Below, in pieces: positions 8,632 through 17,807 of a stretch of DNA of 64,000 nt (the stretch's first letter is position 1; each line of letters opens with the position of its first letter). Made by a program: the position numbers and the translations under genes. The notes beneath the pieces are model-generated. The model was not told where the DNA came from. It worked only from the letters and a program-made list of their open reading frames with translations, and did no database searches. Source of the DNA: Clostridiales bacterium (GTDB lineage: Bacteria > Bacillota > Clostridia > Saccharofermentanales > Saccharofermentanaceae); contig JAFRRJ010000047.1 of assembly GCA_017428155.1 (NCBI GenBank), forward strand, positions 1-64,000. Direction: 5' to 3'.

Positions 8632-9825
8632 ATGAAATACATAACACTAAAAAAATATGAGTATATTCATCACGGGAAATCAAAGGATGAATATCAACAT
8701 CGCTATAATTCCTACGATTCTACTAAAATCGGGGTGGACATACATTCTGCTCCGGCGTTTTTTGTTGAAACAAAAGAAATCCGTAAGAATGCTATTTTAA
8801 TCTACAAACTCGATAAAACAGTTTCGAAGTTATGCAATAGTCTCCCGGTTGAAGCAGTTGTGAATTACATGCTTTCTTGCTTGATTGATGAGATACAGAT
8901 TACAAATAGTATTGAAGGTGTTCACAGTACAAAGAAAGAGATTTTATCAGCATATAAAAGCAAATCTGACAGGTTTTATGGCATAGTAACAAAGTATCGA
9001 ATGCTTATATCCAGTGATGAGCTTTCATTGCAAACATGTCAGGATATAAGATCTCTATATAATGAACTCGTTTTGCCTGAGATTGTGGAAGAATCAAAAG
9101 ATAAAGCGCCTGATGGATTATTATTCCGCAAGGAACACGTTTTTGTTCAAGGCAACAACATCGAGCCTGTTCACGAAGGACTATTCCCGGAAGAGAAAAT
9201 AATAGATTCAATGACAAAAGCTTTAGCATTTCTTAATGATGAGGATGAAGAGCTTTTATACAGAGTAGCTGTCTTTCACTATTTGCTTGGATATATTCAT
9301 CCCTTCTACGATGGTAATGGCCGGCTGAATCGTTTTATCAGCAGCTATATGCTCGCACAAAGTCTGGAACCTATTATAGGATATAGCTTGTCAAATATCA
9401 TAAAGGAAGAACAATCACGCTACAATAAGACCTTCGTTGAGTGTAACGATAAAGACAACAGAGGCGAACTAACAGTGTTCGTAGAGATGTTCATGGAAAT
9501 ACTGGTTGAAAGTATTCAGCATCTTATCTCGAGTCTTGAAAGCAGAAGTGATTCTTGGAAAAAGTATCAAAAAATAATAGATAAACTTCCACATGCTAAT
9601 GAGAAACACTTTAAGAAGATTTATGAAGAATTAATACTTACCGAATTATTTGCTCCTGAATCTATCGGAATAAATGATTTGAGGAAAAACTCAGGCTTAA
9701 GTGAGCCAACATTGAGAAAAGCACTGAAAACATTGAATGCAGCAGGTCTCTTAAAGATCGATAAATCTGAAAAGCGATACAAATACGGGATTAAATTGGA
9801 TTTGATTGATTCGTTTATAGAATAA
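8632..9825 (+). CDS. Fic-family AMP-transferase with inhibitory motif and winged helix
   Basis: The 397-residue protein has an N-terminal Fic/DOC helper region with TNSIEG (91-96), which exactly matches the (S/T)xxxE(G/N) autoinhibitory motif. The Fic core is HPFYDGNGRLNR (223-234), with catalytic His and phosphate-binding loop intact. The C-terminal 90 residues look like a winged helix (NDLRKNSGLSEPTLRKALK). Fic enzymes transfer AMP from ATP to a target protein hydroxyl. This class keeps inhibition and catalysis in one chain and often binds its own promoter, which fits the operator just upstream. The target is unknown. It ends the AT-rich island; a terminator hairpin follows. Confidence 0.9.
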   Translation: MKYITLKKYEYIHHGKSKDEYQHRYNSYDSTKIGVDIHSAPAFFVETKEIRKNAILIYKLDKTVSKLCNSLPVEAVVNYMLSCLIDEIQITNSIEGVHSTKKEILSAYKSKSDRFYGIVTKYRMLISSDELSLQTCQDIRSLYNELVLPEIVEESKDKAPDGLLFRKEHVFVQGNNIEPVHEGLFPEEKIIDSMTKALAFLNDEDEELLYRVAVFHYLLGYIHPFYDGNGRLNRFISSYMLAQSLEPIIGYSLSNIIKEEQSRYNKTFVECNDKDNRGELTVFVEMFMEILVESIQHLISSLESRSDSWKKYQKIIDKLPHANEKHFKKIYEELILTELFAPESIGINDLRKNSGLSEPTLRKALKTLNAAGLLKIDKSEKRYKYGIKLDLIDSFIE

Positions 9826-9847
9826 ATCCTTTCCTTAAAACACAAAC

Positions 9848-9874
9848 TACGCCGGAGCTCATTGCCCCGGCGTA
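9848..9874. terminator. Shared terminator between convergent genes
   Basis: TACGCCGG (9848-9855) pairs with CCGGCGTA (9867-9874). Read on the minus strand it is followed by GTTTGTGTTTT, so it best serves the large minus-strand gene; it may also end fic transcripts. Confidence 0.6.
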
Positions 9875-9928
9875 ATCAATTACATTATCGGTTTAACGCA
9901 CTTCCCGCAGTCACCTTTCTGCCGATCA

Positions 9929-12900
9929 TCAAGGCTTGCACCTCTTGCACGTTGTGTAGCCTAATAAGAGGAGATTTTCCTTCAGCGATTTGGGTGCCTT
10001 CTTATGGCTGGATCTGACGGGTATGGTATTATCCTTACTCATCAGACCGCAGCAGCCACAGCCTGGTCTGTGAATTTTGTCCGACCTGCGATTAATGCTG
10101 TACCGTTCTTCGGTAGATGTTATAGGCACGTCAATATCCCATATAGGCTTTTCGACTTTCGCATCAGAGCCAACGATAAACCTGATTGCAACACCTTCAT
10201 TATCCTTATGGATCGTCGGCTTAACATTTATTATTTTCTTGGTCTTGATACCGTTCTCATCCTCCACATAGCCATTCATTCTTGCTATACCTGTAAGTTC
10301 CGGATGAACTCCGATAATTCTCCATAACGTATCCGTTATAGACACAGGCTCAGCAGCAAATGACGAAGGAATCAGATTATATGGGGTGACAGGATTTATG
10401 TCATCTATTCGCTTGGTATATTCGAAAACATATGATGCACCCTTCTTTAACATCTTTTTCTGGCTCAGATAATTAACCATTCTTCCGTTCGCATATTCCG
10501 GTACGGCATCAACCAAGTGAATCTCATCATCAAAGCACTCTTCAAAATAGTATTCAATTGGCCAGTGCAACTCGAATGATACGGGCTTATTGTATGTTTT
10601 ATAATGGACATTCCCGTCATCGTCATGGAACTGCTCCCAGAAAGCCACATACGTTTTCTGGCTTGTCCCGCTTTTTGCAACCGTATCACAATATATCCGG
10701 CCAGGCATAATTCCGCGGAATCTCCGGCCAAAAAACTTGTGCCACTCATCTCGGAATTCATAGTACATGCACAAATACGTAACAGGATATATCGTAATTT
10801 CCGACGGTTTCCTGCTGAGGAACAAATAGATCTGTCCCATACACACTTCAATATGATCACCTTCTGATCCCGTAACCAATCCGCTGTCTCTCCAGCCGAA
10901 ATATGCAGGTACTTTAAAAACACCATATTTAGAACGGTCAACTGCTGACCAGAGTGCCTTTCCTTTTGCATCAACTGCCAGAGCAAAAGCCGTGCCATAC
11001 CTCTCATCAGATATATTGCCACTGGCTAATCCTTCCAGATTAAACATAACGGTGTCAAGTTCCACTGTCTTGTATCTGAACTTTGTATTACCGTCGACAA
11101 ATCTGCTGGTAGGATCACCAGCATTGTTCCACTGCTCCGCACTGACAACTTTGTTTTCACCGGAACCAATTGTGATCTCACTGAAGTGATAACTGTATTC
11201 AGCAATCGGCATGATAACGACAAGTTCATAACGTCCGGGAGCGACCTTTCCGAAATCAAATGCTTTGGATATATAAGGAACAGGATTGCTGTCTGTTCTA
11301 TGAGAAAAAGCTTTACTATCATTAAGCTGGATTACGGGAGTTCCATTTATGTATTGATAGAGCGGCGAGAAAAGCACTTCTCCGTTCGTACGCGGCAATT
11401 CTCCGAAACTACTTAAGGGTATCAGATAAGCACCGTAATAATCTGCATTCTCTTCGTTCATATCCTGCAATACAGGATTGGAGATGCGCTTGCCGTCTTC
11501 CATTATCTCTTTGCGGGATAACCAATATGCATAGTATTCTTTCCATGACACCGATTTTGACGGAGGATTGCCGACTGCCTCCGGTAATTCCCCGGCTGCT
11601 GTCTTTGCACCGCGGATTACGACACTTAATGTTGAATCCTGTTCACTCAAACCGGATGATGTCTGTTTTGCATCTCCCAGAACGAATTCACTCTCGATAA
11701 CAAAGATGGGCTCATTGTCTTCCATCCTTACTACAAAATACTGGTTAACATCTTCTTTCGACTCATAAAGAGTTCCGTTAACAGACGGGTATGACAATGT
11801 CTTCCCATTAGCTATCACAGTCCATCCGTAGTATTGCTCTGTATCAACACCAGCATCAAGATATCCGTCATTATCAGTAAATCCAAGCAGGAATTCTTTC
11901 TCGCTCTTTGGATCAATAGCTGTAACCGGAATCCCGTAAACAGGATTACCATCACTATTTACTACACGAACCATCACCCGGCACTCAAATGAGAGTTCAA
12001 TATTACTGTCTTCATCTAGCTTTTCAATAGTATCCTGAACATCATCGAGTTGCTCAGCCAATTCTTCATACTCTTTCAATTCTTCAAATTTGTCTTCAAT
12101 TGTATTTACCAGATTCTCAATGTCATCAGATAATCCTTCAAGATCATCCATAAGACTTTCAATCATAGATTCTATCTCTTCGATATCGTATACAATTTCC
12201 TGCAGTTCTTCCTCTGTCTCTTGCTCAATCTCTTTCTTTTTATCTATGTATTCGTCTATCGTATCGCCAATAATGGACGGAATATCTGTTGGCGAATCAT
12301 CATCTTCCACACGATCATGGAATGTTTCGACTGTATCATGTGCCAGATTTTCTATTCTTTCCTCGACTCCATCATAAATGGAATCAAACTCTTCAAACAG
12401 GTGTTCATATTCAATGCCAAGTTCTGACAACTCTTCCTGCATTTCCTCAGCTTCTGAACACAAATCTTCCAGTTCGCCGCAGAGATCTTCCAGTTCAGCA
12501 GCCAATTCCATGCTTTCTTCCAGCTCGTCTATACTGTCAATGAGATCATCAAGGTTACTGCCAAATCCTGCTTTTTTAACCTCATCAGTGAGGCTGTTAT
12601 AAATCTTAAGCAGCTCTCCATAGGCATAGCAAAAAACAAAGGTATCCGCATTCATCGGTAGTGAAGTACATGGCTTATCTTTTTTGCTAACTTTTCTCCG
12701 TTTTAAACTGATGGAATGAAAGTTTTTTGAATCGTATATCATTTCAATCATTTCCGAATATGTCGGTCTGCTTGAAACCGAAGCATCCGGTGACAGGTAT
12801 TCCCATATCGTTTGATAAAACGATTCTAAGGAAATCCCGGGAACTGCTTCCGTCAGTTCTTTAATAAATCGCTCTGTCGGAACGACGTATCTATATCCGT

Positions 12901-14272
12901 TAATGCTTTCGACCGTTACGAAATACCAATCTTCTTCACTTTCCAAATATCCTTTAACGTCATCTTTTCCAGGATTCAAAATCTCATTCCAATTGAAATC
13001 AACCGGTATCAGAGCTAGTTCAGGAACCTGCTGAGCAAGTAGATCGATAAATAGCCGTGATTCTTTGTTATGTCTTTTATAACCGTTAAATGCTTCCATT
13101 AACACGTGCATGAATTCATACCCGTTTTTCTTAACCAGACACTCCTTGCTAGAATCGCATTTTCCCGATTGTTCTGAAATTTGGCCCTCGGCTTGAATCG
13201 CATTGCGTTCTAAAACATTAGTAAAATATTGGATAAACTGCTCATAAATACACAATTGGTTTGTCTTGCCACATTCAAGATTGTATTTGAAATACTGTTC
13301 TGCTATCCTGTAACGCAATGCGGGAATAGATTTCTCATTTTTCCAAATATTATCAAGTACATGCTGGAATTCATGAGCAATAACTTTTGCTAAATATTCA
13401 CCGGAATGAATAGCATAATAGCCATAATATATATTTGTGCCCACCTGAACTCCTGCCATATTACTTTCCAGATACGTACCCAGCGAGTCGTAGTTGATAG
13501 CAACATGTTCTAACTCTTCTTCCGTATATCCGGCCTCTTTCGCCAATTCTTTCAAAATGGCAAGCAACCCTTCAACCTTCCGCTGGACTTTAGGCAATAC
13601 ATCAACCGACAAGACTGTAGTTTGCATGAAAAAGTCCTCGTAACTAGCCCAACCCATTTCTATTTCTACGTAAGTCTTTACTCTAGGATCAACTAATAGT
13701 TTTGTAAATCTTATATTTCTTGGTGCTTTACTATAGGGTGTATTTATGTTAAGAGAATCAAGTCTTGCAACGAGGGCTTCTATATCAGTACTGTTTTTCA
13801 AATTGTCCGAACAAAAATCAATTACTGAATCATAGCTAGATGCATCACTGCCGTTTGAATTGCACAAAACACCTAGCAGGCGTGCTGTCTTGCGTTTCGT
13901 AGATAATTCCTTTACTTCAGGGCGATTCAAAAAATCAGTTATGCGATCCTTCAGGTCTTCCCAATCTATGAGTTGCGGATTATAATCCAAGTTTTTTTCG
14001 TCCGGTCTGGTAACATTTATATCAATATCATCTGGCAGGTCCAATTCAGCATTCACGTATTCATCATAGCACGCAGAGCAAAGCGGACTACCATATCCAT
14101 TAACTTGATCTTCTTCATAATCAAAAATACTGATTTCTTCATGACACTTGGCGCATACTGGTTTTCCACCAAATCTGTCGTAGATTGCCCTGCAATCATC
14201 ACAAAGATACGGTTCTTCATCACAATAATCCGCATCAATCACCTCGTCACACCAATCACATTTTAACGGCAT
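9929..14272 (-). CDS. 1447-aa zinc-ribbon/HExxH metallopeptidase-like modular protein, unrecognised family
   Basis: The start is set by AAGGAAGG ahead of the ATG at 14272. There is no signal peptide or membrane helix, so it is probably cytosolic. The order is: paired zinc ribbons (CDWCDE, LCDDC, CAKCHE, LCSAC; residues 5-70); a helical region with HEFQH at 300-304, a gluzincin-like zinc site inside a stretch on keeping a boundary gap; and a long acidic coiled coil (about 577-757). A beta-rich Cna-B-like module (about 760-850) and further beta domains follow. The last segment is a C-terminal Ada-like zinc ribbon (HRPGCGCC ... CKRCKP) in the last 60 residues. I do not recognise the full architecture. 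Protease activity is inferred only from HEFQH. A long structured leader precedes it. Confidence 0.75.
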   Translation of the reverse strand: MPLKCDWCDEVIDADYCDEEPYLCDDCRAIYDRFGGKPVCAKCHEEISIFDYEEDQVNGYGSPLCSACYDEYVNAELDLPDDIDINVTRPDEKNLDYNPQLIDWEDLKDRITDFLNRPEVKELSTKRKTARLLGVLCNSNGSDASSYDSVIDFCSDNLKNSTDIEALVARLDSLNINTPYSKAPRNIRFTKLLVDPRVKTYVEIEMGWASYEDFFMQTTVLSVDVLPKVQRKVEGLLAILKELAKEAGYTEEELEHVAINYDSLGTYLESNMAGVQVGTNIYYGYYAIHSGEYLAKVIAHEFQHVLDNIWKNEKSIPALRYRIAEQYFKYNLECGKTNQLCIYEQFIQYFTNVLERNAIQAEGQISEQSGKCDSSKECLVKKNGYEFMHVLMEAFNGYKRHNKESRLFIDLLAQQVPELALIPVDFNWNEILNPGKDDVKGYLESEEDWYFVTVESINGYRYVVPTERFIKELTEAVPGISLESFYQTIWEYLSPDASVSSRPTYSEMIEMIYDSKNFHSISLKRRKVSKKDKPCTSLPMNADTFVFCYAYGELLKIYNSLTDEVKKAGFGSNLDDLIDSIDELEESMELAAELEDLCGELEDLCSEAEEMQEELSELGIEYEHLFEEFDSIYDGVEERIENLAHDTVETFHDRVEDDDSPTDIPSIIGDTIDEYIDKKKEIEQETEEELQEIVYDIEEIESMIESLMDDLEGLSDDIENLVNTIEDKFEELKEYEELAEQLDDVQDTIEKLDEDSNIELSFECRVMVRVVNSDGNPVYGIPVTAIDPKSEKEFLLGFTDNDGYLDAGVDTEQYYGWTVIANGKTLSYPSVNGTLYESKEDVNQYFVVRMEDNEPIFVIESEFVLGDAKQTSSGLSEQDSTLSVVIRGAKTAAGELPEAVGNPPSKSVSWKEYYAYWLSRKEIMEDGKRISNPVLQDMNEENADYYGAYLIPLSSFGELPRTNGEVLFSPLYQYINGTPVIQLNDSKAFSHRTDSNPVPYISKAFDFGKVAPGRYELVVIMPIAEYSYHFSEITIGSGENKVVSAEQWNNAGDPTSRFVDGNTKFRYKTVELDTVMFNLEGLASGNISDERYGTAFALAVDAKGKALWSAVDRSKYGVFKVPAYFGWRDSGLVTGSEGDHIEVCMGQIYLFLSRKPSEITIYPVTYLCMYYEFRDEWHKFFGRRFRGIMPGRIYCDTVAKSGTSQKTYVAFWEQFHDDDGNVHYKTYNKPVSFELHWPIEYYFEECFDDEIHLVDAVPEYANGRMVNYLSQKKMLKKGASYVFEYTKRIDDINPVTPYNLIPSSFAAEPVSITDTLWRIIGVHPELTGIARMNGYVEDENGIKTKKIINVKPTIHKDNEGVAIRFIVGSDAKVEKPIWDIDVPITSTEERYSINRRSDKIHRPGCGCCGLMSKDNTIPVRSSHKKAPKSLKENLLLLGYTTCKRCKP

Positions 14273-14400
14273 AATTACCTTCCTTTCTCCACCACAGAAA
14301 ATCTGATGATTTCCGAATAAACCAAACAAGAGCTCCTTCTTCTCCTCTTTGTTTTATTCGGCTGTGTTTCGTTCCCGGGAAAAATAGAAAGAAATATCCG

Positions 14401-14475
14401 CAGACCATATCAAATAACTGTTGAATGAAAAGGCTTGCGCCTTGTCTCATTCAAACGCAGTGATACTATGGTCTG
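14401..14475 (-). ncRNA. Structured 5' leader of the 1447-aa gene
   Basis: Nested perfect inverted repeats fold 75 bases: CAGACCAT (14401-14408) with ATGGTCTG (14468-14475), TTGAATGA (14421-14428) with TCATTCAA (14447-14454), and AAGGC (14430-14434) with GCCTT (14439-14443). It lies about 130 bases before the start codon and just downstream of an extended -10. I recognise no Rfam-type riboswitch; it could control RNA stability, translation or attenuation. Confidence 0.45.
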
Positions 14476-14525
14476 ACCGCTATTGCGTTCTCTAATATTC
14501 CTAAAAATAATCCCCAGATAAAGCA

Positions 14526-14534
14526 ATTATATCA
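14526..14534 (-). promoter_or_regulatory. Extended -10 promoter for the 1447-aa gene
   Basis: On the minus strand TGATATAAT occupies 14534-14526, a full TGnTATAAT match, which compensates for the lack of a good -35. It would give a leader of about 245 bases that includes the nested hairpin. Confidence 0.5.
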
Positions 14535-14605
14535 GAAATAATCAGAAATTCTTATCTTTTTCAAGCTGTATTATGCAATTCAGGCCTGCTCGAAAATTGC
14601 CTGCC

Positions 14606-14639
14606 AAAAATCACGGCTTCGTTCTCATGAACGTAAGCC
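14606..14639 (-). terminator. Candidate terminator after the 204-aa membrane protein
   Basis: GGCTT-c-GTTC pairs with GAAC-gt-AAGCC around a TCAT loop, and on the minus strand the stem is followed by GTGATTTTTGG. It lies 60 bases downstream of the gene ending at 14698. Confidence 0.5.
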
Positions 14640-14697
14640 GCGCTTTCAAAACATCAATGAAATATAAATGCCGTATTGGGAAATACGTCTTTTATGC

Positions 14698-15312
14698 TCA
14701 GCTAAGATCAGGCTTTTTGCCGAATTCACAGACCTTGCCGTCGTCATCTTTCAGCATAACCCTTTGAATGCCCCTTATGTTGTCCTTAGAAGACTGAGTA
14801 ATGTAATCAACATACATGGTGTACTCTTCATCAGCTGTCTGGATCTTGAATTTGAGACTGACGCAAACCGTGGAGTTCTTGCTCGTATAACCTGTCATGG
14901 TGTAATCCACGGTCTTAACATCACCGATGATATTATCTATCAGGTCCTCAATATCTTCTTCCTCGATCGCGTCGCCGGAGCAACTCTTTTTCGCGCAAAG
15001 ATCATACAAAGCATCCTCATCTTTAACTTCGACCGCGACTGTAATGTTATGCGCTGCAAGGTTGGTATATGTGTCTGTCATCACGGAATTCGAGATCCCG
15101 TTGAGCACGATCATCATCAAACCATAGATGAATGCAAGGACCGATAATACGATCAGGATTCCACCCCAGACGATTCCGCCGATGCGCTTCTTGCCTCCGA
15201 CGGTGCTCTTTATCGAGAGCACAAGCAATATAATGCCTCCCGCAAGCATTAAGACTCCTGCGATGAGCATTACGATTCCAATGACTGTAATTAATCCTGT
15301 TGCCTGTTCCAT
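14698..15312 (-). CDS. Membrane protein with two N-terminal helices, unknown function
   Basis: The ATG at 15312 has GGAAAGGG 9 bases upstream; the longer frame would place that site directly on its start codon, so it is rejected. The 204-residue protein has two hydrophobic helices (about 5-34 and 46-72). An extracytoplasmic alpha/beta domain rich in Asp/Glu follows, containing the pair CAKKSC. I do not recognise a family. The upstream gap toward the YcaQ-like gene is filled by a 24-bp tandem repeat. Confidence 0.7.
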   Translation of the reverse strand: MEQATGLITVIGIVMLIAGVLMLAGGIILLVLSIKSTVGGKKRIGGIVWGGILIVLSVLAFIYGLMMIVLNGISNSVMTDTYTNLAAHNITVAVEVKDEDALYDLCAKKSCSGDAIEEEDIEDLIDNIIGDVKTVDYTMTGYTSKNSTVCVSLKFKIQTADEEYTMYVDYITQSSKDNIRGIQRVMLKDDDGKVCEFGKKPDLS

Positions 15313-15336
15313 ATTGAGCATCCCTTTCCGGTCTGA

Positions 15337-15480
15337 TTCAGGTATCCGCTCTTACTATAATTCAGGTATCCGCTCTTACTATAATTCAGGTATCCGCTCT
15401 TACTATAATTCAGGTATCCATTCTTACTATAATTCAGCTATCCGTTCTTACTATAATTCAACTATCCGTTCTTACTATAG
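15337..15480. repeat. Six tandem copies of a 24-bp repeat
   Basis: The unit TTCAGGTATCCGCTCTTACT plus ATAA repeats six times with exact 24-base spacing (15337, 15361, 15385, 15409, 15433, 15457). The first three copies are identical and drift increases toward the YcaQ-like gene, whose stop codon lies inside the last copy. Confidence 0.9.
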
Positions 15481-16668
15481 CACAAAGCTATTGCAGTCAT
15501 TAAATACGGCGAAGGCCTTAAGTGTCTTATTAAGTTCTTTCTCAAGCTTTTTGGACCGCCTGATTCCGGGCTCAAGCCACAGTCCCCTTACATTAAGGAT
15601 TCCTTCTTTGCGGTCAGGTATTGCCTCTATCCTTCCGATGAACCTGTCGCCCATAAGCACGGGCAGCGTGTAATACCCGTACCTGCGCTTGACTGCCGGA
15701 GTATATATCTCCCATGAATACTGAAAATCCCATAAGGCAAGCACCAGAGCTTTATCCCACATTAACGGATCTAAAGGGGCTATGAACTGCATGCGCGGCT
15801 TAAGGTCAGCCGTGCCGGTTATTACCTTCCCCATGAGTCCTTTGTCCTCATACCTGTAATAGAATGTCTGCTTTATTCCTTCCACCTGAACAGGAATGAT
15901 ACTGCCTTCTTTGGTAAGTTCTTCCAATATCTGTTTACGTCTTTCCGCATTGATGTCTATTCCGAGAAACGCAGTCGAATTCTTATCCCACAAAAGTCCT
16001 ACAGCACCGATCCTTCTTAGGACACGCCAGTTAGTAAACTGCTCTTCTGTCCTGCACGGATTATCAGCATTCAATATATCTTCCGGCAGATATCTTGATG
16101 CAAGATCGTAGTACTTGCGACTGCCTTTCTTGTGGTGGATCACAAGCGCTCCGTCTGTATATAACTGCTCAAGCACAGACCTTGCTGCCTGTGACTTCTT
16201 CTGCCAGTTGCCGCTCCAGTGCATAGATGAATGCCAGAATATCTCGCCTTCAATAGGAAGAAGATCACTTGATACGGGACCATTCTTCTCTATGTATTCT
16301 ATCGCCTGCTTCTCCAGCTTCTTAAGCCCTCTAAAGGTCTTTCCTAGCTTCATGCTCCTGTCCCTGTAGGACGAGAAATATGGCCAGTCTTCCAGAGCCC
16401 AGATAGAGAGTTCCTTATCGGCATAATCGATAAGCATGCGGTCTTTATATAAAAGATCCTGCAGCATCTTCTTCCTGAAGCCCTTAACTCTTGACTGCAG
16501 TGTCAGCTCGGCATTCTTGCCGCATACATCCACAGGATCGTACTGTATACATCCTGCCTGACGGACATATTCCAATGCTCCGTTCTTGCCTTCAAATCTG
16601 TGCTTTCCTATCAGTCCCTGCTTTGCAAGGATAAACTGTCTTGCCTGCTCTTTTGTTATCGTCTGCAT
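15475..16668 (-). CDS. YcaQ/AlkX-like winged-helix DNA glycosylase family protein
   Basis: The 397-residue protein belongs to the HTH_42 family of tandem winged-helix proteins. Its Gln-x-Asp signature appears as IQYDPVDV (Gln42, Asp44), corresponding to the catalytic motif of E. coli YcaQ, which unhooks DNA interstrand crosslinks and excises alkylated bases. Later conserved blocks include FLGID, PLDPLMWDK and KRRYGYYTLPVLMGDRF. It is a single gene; the next gene upstream is divergent. DNA glycosylase activity is inferred from the family. Confidence 0.8.
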   Translation of the reverse strand: MQTITKEQARQFILAKQGLIGKHRFEGKNGALEYVRQAGCIQYDPVDVCGKNAELTLQSRVKGFRKKMLQDLLYKDRMLIDYADKELSIWALEDWPYFSSYRDRSMKLGKTFRGLKKLEKQAIEYIEKNGPVSSDLLPIEGEIFWHSSMHWSGNWQKKSQAARSVLEQLYTDGALVIHHKKGSRKYYDLASRYLPEDILNADNPCRTEEQFTNWRVLRRIGAVGLLWDKNSTAFLGIDINAERRKQILEELTKEGSIIPVQVEGIKQTFYYRYEDKGLMGKVITGTADLKPRMQFIAPLDPLMWDKALVLALWDFQYSWEIYTPAVKRRYGYYTLPVLMGDRFIGRIEAIPDRKEGILNVRGLWLEPGIRRSKKLEKELNKTLKAFAVFNDCNSFVL

Positions 16669-16883
16669 GTTTTGTAGTTGTCCGTTTAGTTAGTTGTTTT
16701 GTTATATAGTTGTTTTGTTTTGCAGTCGTGCGGTTGTGCGGTTAGAAATCCGCGTTGAGTTGTTATACAAACTCTATCATAAAGGCGTCTGCTTAAGGTT
16801 CTGATATGCGGCCAATTTTGATAATGTATAATTGAATTATCTGAATTTTGGGAAGCAGCGCATCATTGAGGAGATAGGGAAAA

Positions 16884-17411
16884 GTGCCGGATAATCACGA
16901 CCAGGAGAAGATGAGGATCTCGTTCGATCTTGACGAGGTGCTTTTCGTGAATCCTAGTACACATAAGACCGAGAAGGCACTCCCTTTTCCATGGAAATAC
17001 ATCTACAAAGAAAGGCTCAGGGAAGGCACGCCCGAACTGATAAATTCACTTCAGAGCAAGGGCTTTGAAGTGTGGGTCTATACATCTTCATTCCGTTCCG
17101 AGAACTACATCAAAGGTCTTTTCCGCAAATACGGGATAACGTTCGACGGGATAGTCAACGGAACAAGGCACCTTAAAGAGGTGCAGAGCGGTCATTCGCA
17201 GATCCTTCCTCAAAAGGTTCCGAACCGGTATAAGATCGCGCTTCACGTCGATGACGAGTCAGTGATCATATCCTACGGCAGAGAATACGGCTTCGACACT
17301 TATCAGCTCGATGCTCCTGATGACGAATGGAAAGAAAAGATCATAGCGAAAGCTGAAGCGGTCAGGCGCAAGCGGGAACGCGTGAGGGCCGGTGCAGGCG
17401 GGAAAGCGTAA
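16884..17411 (+). CDS. HAD-superfamily hydrolase
   Basis: The GTG start at 16884 gives 175 residues; an ATG at 16911 (MRISFDLDEV) with AGGAG only 3 bases upstream is the alternative. HAD motif I is FDLDEV (Asp15, Asp17), motif II is YTSS, and HVDDE supplies the acidic motif IV. The cap is minimal, so it probably acts on a phosphorylated macromolecule or a small phosphate ester; the substrate is unknown. The C-terminus (RRKRERVRAGAGGKA) runs into GC-rich repeat DNA, so the last residues may derive from that repeat. Confidence 0.75.
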   Translation: MPDNHDQEKMRISFDLDEVLFVNPSTHKTEKALPFPWKYIYKERLREGTPELINSLQSKGFEVWVYTSSFRSENYIKGLFRKYGITFDGIVNGTRHLKEVQSGHSQILPQKVPNRYKIALHVDDESVIISYGREYGFDTYQLDAPDDEWKEKIIAKAEAVRRKRERVRAGAGGKA

Positions 17412-17660
17412 GGGGTCAGCGGAACACGTAAGGACCGGCGCAAGCGGGTAAGTGCAAGGTTCAGCGCTGGCGGGGACGGGCACGCATAAGAGCCGGCGCA
17501 GGCGGGCGCGCATAAGGCTGACCGTGTGTTTTTTCGAGCGCGGCGCAGTAGGCTGACCGTGTGATTTTTCGAGAGGGACAAATAAGGCTGACTGCGTGTT
17601 TTCGAGCGCGGCGCAGTAGGTTGACCGTGTGATTTTCGAGCGGGACACGGCATGTCCCAT
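17381..17660. repeat. GC-rich degenerate repeat tract
   Basis: Two repeat families follow the HAD gene. The first is of the type CGTAAGGACCGGCGCAAGCG (17381-17520). The second is of the type GGCTGACCGTGTG-TTTTTCGAGCGC, alternating with GCAGTAGG words (17516-17650). GC content is well above the surroundings. The remaining bases to 17807 hold no clear gene. Confidence 0.65.
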
Positions 17661-17807
17661 CCAATAAAACCGGGGCTTTGAGACGCTCCATGTCCTTTAA
17701 AACTCCACGTTGGAAATCTATTCTGATGCTAACAACAGGGCAGGAAAACTGCATGAGACACCAAGGCCGCTCCGGCAGCCAGGAACACATCAAAGGAGAA
17801 TAAGGAC

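Noticed and set aside
9898..9928. Cys pair encoded in another frame just after the 1447-residue gene
   Set aside because: A +1 frame reads DCGKCVKP, which looks like a zinc ribbon end, but the actual gene already ends in a complete CKRCKP motif; no frameshift is needed.
14401..14475. tRNA or tRNA-like RNA
   Set aside because: The arms do not match a cloverleaf and the T-loop consensus is missing.
15128..15673. Open frame with IRSYYNSG repeats
   Set aside because: It is created by the 24-bp repeat, whose length is a multiple of three, and runs antisense to two real genes.
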